Shown here piece after piece: positions 1 to 7,974 of a stretch of 21,503 bases of DNA. Both the position numbers and the translations under genes were made by a program. The notes under the pieces are model-generated. The model saw only the letters and a program-made list of their open reading frames with translations, was not told the origin of the DNA and did no database searches. Positions within the stretch are counted from its first letter, which is position 1. Each line of letters opens with the position of its first letter. Source of the stretch: a virus; the IMG/VR virus record IMGVR_UViG_3300035034_002333, positions 1 to 21,503 of that record; one strand, 5' to 3'.

Positions 1-3000
1 AAACTCTACACCTTCAGAGTTCATATAATTTACTAATGCAGATCCTGTTATTCCTAAATTAGTAGATGGTGTATCTGGTTGAATAATTGTATCAGTTACT
101 AATGTACCACCTTCTACATTTGTATTTACTTTAAATTGATTTGGTTGTAATGTTGAAGCAAATGGAATAGATGAATATAAACTTCCACCTTCAGTTACTT
201 TAATTTCTATTTCTCTTGGTGTATCAACATCTGAAAAATTATCATTTGCTCTAACACTCTGAGTGGATGGATCTGCACGTAATGCTATTAAAGGTTTTGC
301 ATCTTTTGTTTTTGATAATGATAAATTATCTGTAATATTTCTTACAACATTTTCAGTATCTTGAACCTGAATATCCAGATCTATTTTGGAAAAATCAACT
401 CCTCCATCAATGACACTGCCTGTTAAATTAATTAACACAGTATCCGTACCTTCACCTGAAATTGAAACTGGTGAAATTGAAGAAGAAACTAAATTTATAT
501 TACTAATTGTAGCAAATTGTGAAGAACCTTCGTATATTTCCTGTACCCTCACTTCTACAATAGATAAGTTACTTGATGGTTTTTGTATTCCAGTTGAAAA
601 TGAATTTACTGTTTGATTTCTTGGTGAAATGAATGGTGTTAATATAGGTGCGGCGATCTTTGCCTTGGAATAGTTTATACTTCTATTAACAACTTCTATT
701 TTACCAGCCCCATCTTTATAAGTTATTTCCAAATTAATAACAGCTTCTGTCTGTGAAGCAGGAAATGATGAAAGCCCAACGGTTGCAGTAGTACCACTTT
801 GATTTGAAGGTATTGGTAATAATGTAGATGAAGCACCTCCACCGTTTCCATTTATTAATGTATAACCTGTTATTTCCCAACTATTTGGAAGTTGTGTAGG
901 TGAAGTATTATATTGGATACTATCATCACTTACTGTGACAGATAAATTTACATTTCCATCTACAACATTATCTATCAAAACACCAGTAGATTTAGAATTA
1001 AATGTATGAGTTTCTTTTGTTAATTTTACATTTACCGCATCATCTATAATTACTGGATCAATTTTCACTGAATCCGTATATGGAATACCCCTAACATCAT
1101 TCACAGAGAATGTATATCTTGTAGTTCCATCTAATGCTTGATATGTATTATTACCAGTTCCCGCAGTTAATATATAAGTTTCAGTTGATGTAGGTGGACT
1201 GACCGCAGTAAACTCTCTTCCCGATGGATCTGTAGAACTTGTAGTTTCATTACCTACAGGTAAATTTTCTTTTGTTAATTCTATTTGAATTGTTTGATTT
1301 GCTGGATAAGGTCGTAAATCAGTTCTTTTATATGTAAATTGATTTTTATCTGCACTTACTTTTAATTGTTTCGCCGAATCTCCAACATCTTGTCGATATA
1401 TAGTGAATACAGATTCCACAGGAAAATCAGTTTGTGTTGGATCTTCTTGAACGGAATACACAATACTACCTACAATATTTCTATAATCTGTGATTGGGTT
1501 TTCGTGATAAGAGCCAGTGAAATTTGCAATGGGTAATGTGTATACTTCTCTATTACTTGTATTTGTTTGTTCTATTAACTCTCCGGGGTAATTAAACGAA
1601 GATCCAGTATATTTTCCTTCTGGTATTATACTTCCAGTAATATCATATACTTCTCTATTTATTAACAAATCACCAAATATTTTATTTTTTAAAATAGTGA
1701 TTGTCTTTAATTGGTTTTCAGGTGTTGGTAAATCTTCAGCATCAAATGCAAAGAATGGATTTGGGTTAAAGTTTATTTGTAAACTCTTATCAATAGATTG
1801 AACATTACCCGCGCTGAATGTTTGGGTTTTGAATATATTAACGGGAATATAATTATTATTGATATCGTAAAACTCAAATTTAAAATCAAACGTTTCAATT
1901 TCTAATTCTCGTCTAATTGGAACCGTAAATGAGATATCATCAGGAGAAAATGAAGTTTTTTGTGAAGATTTAAAAGAAACTTTACCAAAATCCCATCTCT
2001 CTCCTGCTATTTCAAATATTAATGTATATTCACCCGTTTCTTTAATTTTTACATTTCTAGCAATAGTTTGAACATTTTTTAGTATACTTGTAGGTTTGAA
2101 CTTTACTATATCAGTTTTTACAGTGCTCCCTGAATCTCGGTCTGTTTCTAAATAAACATATACTAATTCCTTTGGAGTAATGTCACCTGTAAATTTCATA
2201 TCAAACTCAAGTGTATACTCACCATTTTCAAATAAACGTACTTTTTTATCTAATGATATTTTTTGTGGTACGGTTTCACTTAATCCACCCTCAATTTTTA
2301 AACCGCCTAATACATTTTCATTTGTTTGGGTAACTGTATAATTCCCAGTAGTACTCCAATAATTTTGCCAATCTTGTGTGAATAATCCAATAGGTACTAT
2401 GGAGCCACTTTCTACTACTTGTAAATATTCTTTGGACTCAAGTAACATATCCTCAATTAATTCGTAGTCAGAAATGGATAGTGCTGGTTTGGATAATATT
2501 TTAACCCTAGCAACATCACCAACGAATGTTCGTAATTGTTGCATATCAAATTGAGCGAATGAGGCGAGAACTGAAGATTCATTTGTTACTTCAACTGTTT
2601 CATATGCTAATTCATAATTTGTAGCATCAAATGAAGCAACTTTACCATTTATGACATACGGTTGTCTTATAATTAATTCTTTATCATTGATGAAACTATC
2701 AACTGGTTGGTTATTAATTCCAACACCACTTACTGTAATAGATGTATTTCTAGGTGAGATTGGAGTTGGAAATATACCATCTGTCTTTCTTAATTTATAA
2801 AATACAGAACCAGGAAACTTATTTAACGTAGTACCCTCTTCAGGTTGAACTGGAATACCTCGTATTGAGCCTGAATCTATACTTGTTTCAAATCTCCGAT
2901 TAAATAACGAACCACTTAATTCAGTAATATCAATTTCTGGTCTTCTATAAAATCTAACTTTATCTTCATTAGCTAAATTTCTGTTTATTTTAAATGTTTT

Positions 3001-3414
3001 TTCCCATTTAATATTATATATTCCCTTCCATTCATCAGGTACTTCTACAGTATCACCAGATTCATCTACATAAGTTTTTAATTCACCAAAAATACGAATA
3101 GTTGCTTCACCGATTGGTGTATCTCCGTAAATATGAACAGAAACTACTTTAGATAGCCCTTCATAATATTCAGGAACACCATCCCCTGGTTCGTGATAAA
3201 CAGGAGTTCCATTAACATCTAAAATTTCAATTTGAAGTTCTGTGGATTCCTTTAAAAATTTAGTACCTTCAATTAAAAATCCGTTCTTTCCGCCAGTGAA
3301 TACATCTTTAAACTCATCTACTTTAAAATAAAAAGATTTTGGATCGGTATCCGTTATAAACGTTTTATACGATTCTAAATTTAATCTCGGTGAGAATGAT
3401 TTTATTATAGGCAA
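1..3414 (-). CDS. Very large virion structural protein, 5' part only (C-terminus beyond the left edge)
   Basis: One minus-strand frame is open from 3414 to the window edge, about 1138 codons with no stop. The protein begins MPIIKSFSPRLNLES and is rich in Thr, Ser, Asn and short beta-strand-like segments, with repeated Ig-like or fibronectin-like stretches in its second half. There is no signal peptide or obvious membrane segment. This composition, together with the neighbouring tail genes, suggests a baseplate, tail-fibre or other virion surface protein; I recognise no catalytic motif. The start is unusual. An in-frame TAA lies at 3429-3427 and the first in-frame ATG is roughly 290 codons downstream, so translation probably begins at TTG 3414-3412, with ATT 3417-3415 as the alternative. 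No Shine-Dalgarno sequence precedes it, only an A/T-rich leader. It lies downstream of the replication cassette and reads in the same direction. The CDS call is secure; the function is inferred. Confidence 0.85.
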   Translation of the reverse strand, partial: MPIIKSFSPRLNLESYKTFITDTDPKSFYFKVDEFKDVFTGGKNGFLIEGTKFLKESTELQIEILDVNGTPVYHEPGDGVPEYYEGLSKVVSVHIYGDTPIGEATIRIFGELKTYVDESGDTVEVPDEWKGIYNIKWEKTFKINRNLANEDKVRFYRRPEIDITELSGSLFNRRFETSIDSGSIRGIPVQPEEGTTLNKFPGSVFYKLRKTDGIFPTPISPRNTSITVSGVGINNQPVDSFINDKELIIRQPYVINGKVASFDATNYELAYETVEVTNESSVLASFAQFDMQQLRTFVGDVARVKILSKPALSISDYELIEDMLLESKEYLQVVESGSIVPIGLFTQDWQNYWSTTGNYTVTQTNENVLGGLKIEGGLSETVPQKISLDKKVRLFENGEYTLEFDMKFTGDITPKELVYVYLETDRDSGSTVKTDIVKFKPTSILKNVQTIARNVKIKETGEYTLIFEIAGERWDFGKVSFKSSQKTSFSPDDISFTVPIRRELEIETFDFKFEFYDINNNYIPVNIFKTQTFSAGNVQSIDKSLQINFNPNPFFAFDAEDLPTPENQLKTITILKNKIFGDLLINREVYDITGSIIPEGKYTGSSFNYPGELIEQTNTSNREVYTLPIANFTGSYHENPITDYRNIVGSIVYSVQEDPTQTDFPVESVFTIYRQDVGDSAKQLKVSADKNQFTYKRTDLRPYPANQTIQIELTKENLPVGNETTSSTDPSGREFTAVSPPTSTETYILTAGTGNNTYQALDGTTRYTFSVNDVRGIPYTDSVKIDPVIIDDAVNVKLTKETHTFNSKSTGVLIDNVVDGNVNLSVTVSDDSIQYNTSPTQLPNSWEITGYTLINGNGGGASSTLLPIPSNQSGTTATVGLSSFPASQTEAVINLEITYKDGAGKIEVVNRSINYSKAKIAAPILTPFISPRNQTVNSFSTGIQKPSSNLSIVEVRVQEIYEGSSQFATISNINLVSSSISPVSISGEGTDTVLINLTGSVIDGGVDFSKIDLDIQVQDTENVVRNITDNLSLSKTKDAKPLIALRADPSTQSVRANDNFSDVDTPREIEIKVTEGGSLYSSIPFASTLQPNQFKVNTNVEGGTLVTDTIIQPDTPSTNLGITGSALVNYMNSEGVEF

Positions 3415-3622
3415 AATATTATTATTTTAAGTGTATTCGTATATAAATACTCAAAAAATGAAAAATGTATATATATTAATATAGAATTTTATAGAATTGT
3501 ATAGTTATTCAAATTTTGATTGTAACGAAGTGAATTAAAATAGAGAAGTATGTTTACACCTTACCCTATTGAACACCGTAGAATTGAAATTTGATGGGTT
3601 AATGTTAAAATAAATAAGTAGA
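3415..3622. promoter_or_regulatory. Divergent intergenic control region with phased repeats
   Basis: These 208 bases separate the leftward giant virion gene from the rightward ribbon-helix-helix gene and are the largest gap in the window. I see no ORF here. The region is strongly A/T-rich and holds a 10-bp-period tandem repeat (3480-3509). A weak sigma70-like pair for the leftward gene is TTACAA (3525-3520, minus) and TATACA (3503-3498, minus) with a 16-base spacer. A weak rightward pair is TTGAAA (3584-3589) and TAAAAT (3606-3611), also spaced by 16 bases, which would give a very short leader before the ATG at 3623. Both promoter readings are tentative in such A/T-rich DNA. Confidence 0.4.
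3480..3509. repeat. Three 10-bp tandem units, operator-like
   Basis: The plus strand reads TATAGAATTT, TATAGAATTG and TATAGTTATT back to back; the first two differ only in the last base and the third is degenerate. The core TAGAATT recurs at 3579-3585. A 10-bp period places each copy on the same face of the helix. That is how ribbon-helix-helix repressors such as MetJ and Arc commonly load side by side, and such a protein is encoded just downstream at 3623. The repeat also overlaps the tentative leftward -10 box at 3503-3498. The repeat is seen directly; the operator role is inferred. Confidence 0.55.
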
Positions 3623-3790
3623 ATGGAAAAGAGATATACAACATTACAAATAAACAAAGAATTGCACAGAGAATTAAAAGAATATTGTAAAAAACGGGGA
3701 TTTAAGATATCCGGTTTGGTAGAAACTATTATAAAAAATAAAATAACACCTTCCCGATCAAACGAAAAGGTGTTAAAGGTTAAACGTTGA
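3623..3790 (+). CDS. Small ribbon-helix-helix (CopG/Arc-type) DNA-binding protein
   Basis: This 55-residue protein is the only rightward gene in the window. It begins MEKRYTTLQINKELHRELKE. Residues 3-10 look like the DNA-contacting beta strand, residues 12-25 form an amphipathic helix, KRGF is the turn, and residues 29-40 (ISGLVETIIKNK) are the second helix. That is the usual ribbon-helix-helix pattern and length, so it should dimerise and bind operators through the paired strands. No toxin gene lies beside it, so a phage transcriptional regulator is more likely than an antitoxin. No clear Shine-Dalgarno site is present, only an A-rich leader. Its last 11 bases overlap the end of the convergent nuclease gene (stop at 3780), and residues 41-51 are encoded by that gene's terminator hairpin, so the tail after the fold is probably free to vary. 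The fold call is good; the target is unknown. Confidence 0.75.
   Translation: MEKRYTTLQINKELHRELKEYCKKRGFKISGLVETIIKNKITPSRSNEKVLKVKR
3731..3774 (-). terminator. Rho-independent terminator of the Mre11-Rad50 fusion gene
   Basis: The arms AACACCTT (3745-3752) and AAGGTGTT (3767-3774) pair perfectly over 8 bp around a 14-base loop. Read on the minus strand, the hairpin starts 5 bases after the stop codon at 3780-3782 and is followed by the T-rich run ATTTTATTTTTTAT (3744-3731). The plus-strand side is followed by AAAGG rather than T residues, so it should terminate mainly leftward transcription. The hairpin lies inside the 3' end of the opposing ribbon-helix-helix gene. Confidence 0.75.
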
Positions 3791-6700
3791 CTTTAGAGAA
3801 TCCTTTTTCTTTCCTAATCTCAATTAATTGGTCAGCAAAGTCCCTTGAAGTATCCAAATGGGATATTAATACAACAAATTCAAATTGAGTCTTTAAATAG
3901 TTAAATAACATAAATACTGATTGTAAGTTTTCACTGTCTAATGAACCTAACCCTTCATCAATAATTAAGAATGTAGGATGTGGTAAATTACAAATGTTAA
4001 TTAACGCCACTCTAATTGCAAGACCTGAAATGAACCTCTCCATTCCACTACATAATTCCAATGCCCATCGTTGGTCATCATAATTAATATATGCATTTAT
4101 ATTTTTACCATCCATCTCTAATTCCATTGAAAATTCAACAATTTGTGATAATATATTGTTAATTTCCCCTTCAATTGATGGTATGGACTGTTTAATTAAC
4201 TCATATGGAACACCATCTCTCTTTACAGCCTCAATATAAAGTTCTAATGCCTTTTGATCCTCTTCTAACTTTTTAATTTTATCTATTTGTGATAAAATAT
4301 ATTGTTTATCATTTTTTAATGTAGAAATTTTACCATTTAACTCTAAAACATCTTTATTATAATCGGCTAATGATTGTTTTATATTAGATAAATCATCCTT
4401 ATAATCAGCTATCTCTAACTTAATTACTTTGTTTTTCTCAATATCTGTTTCAAATTTGTAATATTCTTCGATATTTTTCTTATTTTCCTTGATTTTTTCA
4501 TCAATTCGCTGTATATTGTTAGTTTGTGTTAGTATAAACTCTTTATTTTGTTGGATTTTACGTTCTTTTTCATAAATAGAGTTTTTTAAATCTAAATATC
4601 CACTCCATTTCTCCTCAGCAGATTTTACATCACTAATATCAGCGTTAATATCGTCTAATTGATTAATTAATTTATTTAAATGGGTATTTAACCTATTTAT
4701 TTCGTTTGTTGAGTTTTCTCTTGTTTTTATAACCGTTTCTGCATTTTCTACACAAAAATCACAACTATCATCGTATTCATACCCCTCAACTTCCTTTAAT
4801 CTACCTTGAAAACCTTCAATCTTTAAATTAATTTTATCTTTTTCATGTTTTAACTTAGTTTTATTAGTATTTAAAGTTTTTAATGTATTAAAATTACGTT
4901 TTAGATCATCTTCATCTAATTTATTGAATATTTCCTTTAATGTATTATATTCAGTAACAGTAGGTTTTATTTTTTCTTGTTCTTTTTCTATTTTATCTTC
5001 AATAGATGATACCTCCGACTTTAATAACTCCTTTTCTTGTTCTAAAACCTTAATATCTTGAACATCTGTCGATAAATTAATTAATTTTTCATTCAATTCT
5101 TCAATTTTATCAATGATACTATCTTTTTCTTTCTCCAACTCCACAACATCGTCATTTATTTGTTGATATTGTAATTCCAGCATTGAAATATCAGATGTAA
5201 GATCGGATAATTTCTCTGAATAGTTCTCCGTATTGAAATTTTTAATTAACGTTTGGTTTTCCTTATTAATATCCAATGCAATAGTGGATAATTTATCAAA
5301 AATATCAACGCCTGTGAATTGAGAAAGAATATCTTTACGTTCTGTTTGAGATTTATCAATAAATAAGGCATTATTACCTTGTAATGATAAAGCAGTTAAG
5401 ATAAAGTCATCATATGTACCTAAATAAGTTTCAATAATTGAATTAGTATCTCTTCGTTGCTCACCGTTAAGATTTACATGATCCCCTAATGTGTTTATTT
5501 TCCAAAAATCGACATCTACCTTTACAGTAGTACCTTTTTTGTTCATTTTTGCTATTCTCTCAATAAAATAATCTTCGTTATTGATTCTGAACTGAAATTT
5601 ACATCTAAAATTCTTTTTTTGGTTGTTTAATATTTGAATAGCTTTAAATGCTCTTTCAGATTTATCAAAAATACAAAAAGATAGGGCTGAGAACAAACTA
5701 CTCTTTCCAGATGCGTTTGGGGCAAATATACCAATTAAACCTTTTAAATTTTCAAATTCAACAGAGTTACCTTCACCATAAGAGAACATATTAGAAAATT
5801 CAAACTTAACTGGTTCCCATAATATGTTTTTATCTACAATATCGGATGATGTTAGTTCATTATTTAATCTATTATTTAAATCAGTGATTATCTCTTTAGC
5901 TTCATTATCTATTCCGAAATTTCTTTCCAAATAATCAGTAATAAGTTCATTTTGTGAAGTAATATCCTTAATATTGTTAAATATATTAGACTCATTTACC
6001 CCATCGCTAAATTTTAGTTTAGAAATTGTATCTGTTCTTGAGTATGATATTTCTCTAATCGAAAACAGTGATTGAAGTTCTGTCAATCGTAACTTCATAT
6101 CAGATGTTTCCGTATTAGTAAACCGTACTCTCATTCTTGGGTATTTTGGGAGTTTATTATCCCTTTCATCATATACCCATTGAGGTATTTTATTATCTAC
6201 AACATCAACGGTAACATATCCCCAATCATTTTTTATATCACGTTCGGTAAAGGTACGTTTTTTAATATCCCATAATAAGTAACCATGATTTTCTAATAAT
6301 TCTCCATGGTTTTGTTGGATCATCGAACCACAGTATTGTATTATTGGTTTTTTTTCTTTCTCATTATATTCTTGTACAGTTTGTCGTTTGTGGATATCTC
6401 CAAGCATAGCCATATGCCACCCATCAAATGTCATCTGATTAAAATGTCTAGATACTACTTCGTACCCAATATCAGTCTTTGCTCTATTGAGAGGCCCGTG
6501 AAAGAAACAAATTTTATGCTCTCCTTCAACATCCATCCCATCAGGCCAGTTTTCTTTTTCATCTAAAATAGAATATACTCCTGTTGTTAGATTTCCAATC
6601 TCATATACTCCAGTATCTCGTAAGTACACTACGTTTGGGTTGTTAATATTTTCTACTATAGGAGTTAATACATCAAGTCTGGATGGATTCTTATGGTTGC

Positions 6701-6986
6701 AATCATGATTACCTGTAATTAATACAGTTGGTCTTAAATTTCCACATTCATTTAAAAACCAACTTATCATCTGTACTAACTCAGGTGACATTTCAGTTTT
6801 AGCATGAGCGATATCTCCACCGATATAAATAAGTGAATTTTTTAGCTTATTTTTTTTAACAGTACTGAGAAATCGTTTGAAAACAGTTCTATATTCAGCA
6901 TGTCTTTTTAAGTTTCTTATATGCAAATCCGCTAAGTGATAGACATAATCGAATTGTTGATCTTCAAAATATTTTAAATGTGTCAT
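3780..6986 (-). CDS. Single-chain Mre11-Rad50 (gp47-gp46/SbcD-SbcC) nuclease-ATPase fusion
   Basis: This 1068-residue protein joins what are normally two proteins. The N-terminal part is an Mre11/SbcD/T4 gp47-type metallophosphatase with all five metal motifs: D20-x-H22, GGD (D58), GNHD (N93, H94), H163 and GDIH (D197, H199). A capping/linker region spans about 200-390. The C-terminal part is a Rad50/SbcC/gp46-type ATPase: P-loop APNASGKSS (422-430), long coiled coils (about 580-735 and 750-920) around a zinc hook CDFC (742-745), signature CSGMER (979-984), Walker B FLIIDEG (D1010, E1011), D-loop SLD (1015-1017) and H-loop H1043. Every element is present, so it should be active in end resection for recombination-dependent replication. 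The first Gly of the usual P-loop is Ala. The ATG overlaps the primase TGA (ATGA), which suggests translational coupling. The hairpin at 3774-3731 follows the stop. Domain identities are certain; the fused state is read directly from one uninterrupted frame. Confidence 0.95.
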   Translation of the reverse strand: MTHLKYFEDQQFDYVYHLADLHIRNLKRHAEYRTVFKRFLSTVKKNKLKNSLIYIGGDIAHAKTEMSPELVQMISWFLNECGNLRPTVLITGNHDCNHKNPSRLDVLTPIVENINNPNVVYLRDTGVYEIGNLTTGVYSILDEKENWPDGMDVEGEHKICFFHGPLNRAKTDIGYEVVSRHFNQMTFDGWHMAMLGDIHKRQTVQEYNEKEKKPIIQYCGSMIQQNHGELLENHGYLLWDIKKRTFTERDIKNDWGYVTVDVVDNKIPQWVYDERDNKLPKYPRMRVRFTNTETSDMKLRLTELQSLFSIREISYSRTDTISKLKFSDGVNESNIFNNIKDITSQNELITDYLERNFGIDNEAKEIITDLNNRLNNELTSSDIVDKNILWEPVKFEFSNMFSYGEGNSVEFENLKGLIGIFAPNASGKSSLFSALSFCIFDKSERAFKAIQILNNQKKNFRCKFQFRINNEDYFIERIAKMNKKGTTVKVDVDFWKINTLGDHVNLNGEQRRDTNSIIETYLGTYDDFILTALSLQGNNALFIDKSQTERKDILSQFTGVDIFDKLSTIALDINKENQTLIKNFNTENYSEKLSDLTSDISMLELQYQQINDDVVELEKEKDSIIDKIEELNEKLINLSTDVQDIKVLEQEKELLKSEVSSIEDKIEKEQEKIKPTVTEYNTLKEIFNKLDEDDLKRNFNTLKTLNTNKTKLKHEKDKINLKIEGFQGRLKEVEGYEYDDSCDFCVENAETVIKTRENSTNEINRLNTHLNKLINQLDDINADISDVKSAEEKWSGYLDLKNSIYEKERKIQQNKEFILTQTNNIQRIDEKIKENKKNIEEYYKFETDIEKNKVIKLEIADYKDDLSNIKQSLADYNKDVLELNGKISTLKNDKQYILSQIDKIKKLEEDQKALELYIEAVKRDGVPYELIKQSIPSIEGEINNILSQIVEFSMELEMDGKNINAYINYDDQRWALELCSGMERFISGLAIRVALINICNLPHPTFLIIDEGLGSLDSENLQSVFMLFNYLKTQFEFVVLISHLDTSRDFADQLIEIRKEKGFSKVNV

Positions 6987-7924
6987 ACTAGTTCTAATCT
7001 TGATAATAACATATCATCCCAATATGTTTCCTTTGATGATTTCATTAACGAAACCATTCCCCCAAATCCAATTTTACTTGGATCTTTATCATTTAATTTT
7101 AGATGTGTAATTTTTATTCCATTATCTGAAAAGTAAGTAGCATATTTCATACTACTTTCAATAGCTTTAGCTTCATTATCAAATGCAAAAAATAAATGTT
7201 TTACTTCCTTATTAAATATTGTTTCTCTTAAACTTGGTTGTATAATTATACCTAACAACGGTATTGCGTTTCTACGAATAGCTATCGCATCCAAAGCCCC
7301 TTCACATAATACTATTGGCAAATTCCAATTGATTTGATTTCCGAACATTATTACATCTTTGGAAAATGGTGGATTTTTATACTTCATACCTTCATCAGAA
7401 GTTGTTCTACTAACAAAATAGTTTAAATCACCTTCTTCATCGTAAGATGGTATAATTATCATTCCGTCATATTCTCCACCATCACTAATACCTATATTAT
7501 ACTTTCGTATTAATCGTTCATCAATATCTCTACCTTTTAAATAATATAAAGCTTGTTTATATATAGGATTTTTACTATCTTGTTTATCATATAGCTGAAC
7601 GAATTCCTTTGGTAAGAATATTTTAGGTTTTTCTTCTTTATGTTTATGATAGGAAGATGTAACATCTTTATAAACATTTTTTACTTTTTTTATGGATTCA
7701 TAATCCGTGCCAACTTTTTTTAATAGGTTGTGGATTTTTAGACCTGCGGTATTACATACCCAGCAGTTCCACTTTTGGTTTTCTACATGAACTTCTAATT
7801 TTTTCTTATGATGATTACAGAAAGGACAATGAAACTTATAATTTTGGTCGGACGCCTTTTCGTATGAACCTAATTTAGAAAACAAAATAGATAATATCGT
7901 TTTCTTATCTCTATATGAAAACAT
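6983..7924 (-). CDS. DnaG-type DNA primase (T4 gp61-like) with zinc finger and TOPRIM domain
   Basis: The protein has 313 residues when read from ATG 7924. It makes RNA primers for lagging-strand synthesis, normally with a replicative helicase that is not encoded here. An N-terminal zinc finger is formed by CPFC (33-36) and CWVC (54-57). The TOPRIM core follows: E208 in LCEGALDA, D249 in the FAFDNEA segment, and the NDKDPSKIG motif (about 278-286). The size and order match small phage primases of the gp61/DnaG group. An in-frame TTG at 7954 would add 10 residues, but it lies upstream of the transcription start expected from the TTGACA/TATATT promoter, so the ATG is preferred. No Shine-Dalgarno sequence is seen before the ATG; the leader is A/T-rich. 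The stop overlaps the start of the nuclease-ATPase gene by four bases. The primase function is well supported; the exact start is less certain. Confidence 0.9.
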   Translation of the reverse strand: MFSYRDKKTILSILFSKLGSYEKASDQNYKFHCPFCNHHKKKLEVHVENQKWNCWVCNTAGLKIHNLLKKVGTDYESIKKVKNVYKDVTSSYHKHKEEKPKIFLPKEFVQLYDKQDSKNPIYKQALYYLKGRDIDERLIRKYNIGISDGGEYDGMIIIPSYDEEGDLNYFVSRTTSDEGMKYKNPPFSKDVIMFGNQINWNLPIVLCEGALDAIAIRRNAIPLLGIIIQPSLRETIFNKEVKHLFFAFDNEAKAIESSMKYATYFSDNGIKITHLKLNDKDPSKIGFGGMVSLMKSSKETYWDDMLLSRLELV

Positions 7925-7930
7925 ATGTTT

Positions 7931-7949
7931 TATTATATAACATATAATA
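7931..7949. promoter_or_regulatory. Perfect 8-bp inverted repeat over the primase promoter start
   Basis: TATTATAT (7931-7938) and ATATAATA (7942-7949) are perfect inverted arms around AAC. The repeat overlaps the -10 box at 7951-7946 and the expected transcription start, and ends 7 bases before the primase ATG. It could be an operator for a dimeric regulator or a weak mRNA hairpin. Such palindromes do arise by chance in A/T-rich DNA. Confidence 0.35.
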
Positions 7950-7974
7950 TACAAAATAATATATTAAATGTCAA
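7946..7974 (-). promoter_or_regulatory. Sigma70-type promoter for the primase/nuclease pair
   Basis: On the minus strand, consensus TTGACA (7974-7969) is followed after exactly 17 bases by TATATT (7951-7946), one mismatch from TATAAT. The -35 box lies across the last codons and just before the stop of the GIY-YIG gene. Transcription would start near 7939, leaving a leader of about 15 bases before the primase ATG at 7924. This would let the replication genes be expressed early, independently of the upstream structural operon. It is the best promoter match noticed in the window, but was not tested. Confidence 0.6.

Noticed and set aside
386-616. Plus-strand open frame inside the giant virion gene
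   Set aside because: It is antisense to a continuous 1138-codon frame, lacks a ribosome-binding site, and its composition follows the opposite-strand codons. The same applies to the plus-strand frames at 6306-6566, 12471-12659, 13483-13671, 13755-14003, 14445-14696, 17502-17885 and 20676-20966.
3442-3449. TATAAATA on the plus strand, identical to the T4 late promoter box
   Set aside because: It points toward the ribbon-helix-helix gene about 170 bases away rather than to a late gene, and a single 8-base A/T match in such A/T-rich DNA is weak.
3553-3584. TTTACA ... TAGAAT as a rightward promoter
   Set aside because: The spacer is 20 bases, outside the usual range for a sigma70-type promoter.
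3623-3790. Toxin-antitoxin module based on the ribbon-helix-helix protein
   Set aside because: No adjacent toxin-sized gene on the plus strand; the neighbours are the convergent nuclease gene and a divergent virion gene.
7925-7954. TTG 7954 as primase start, adding 10 residues
   Set aside because: It lies upstream of the transcription start expected from the TTGACA/TATATT promoter, has no ribosome-binding site, and the extra residues (rich in Ile and Tyr) come from the palindromic promoter DNA. ATG 7924 fits better.
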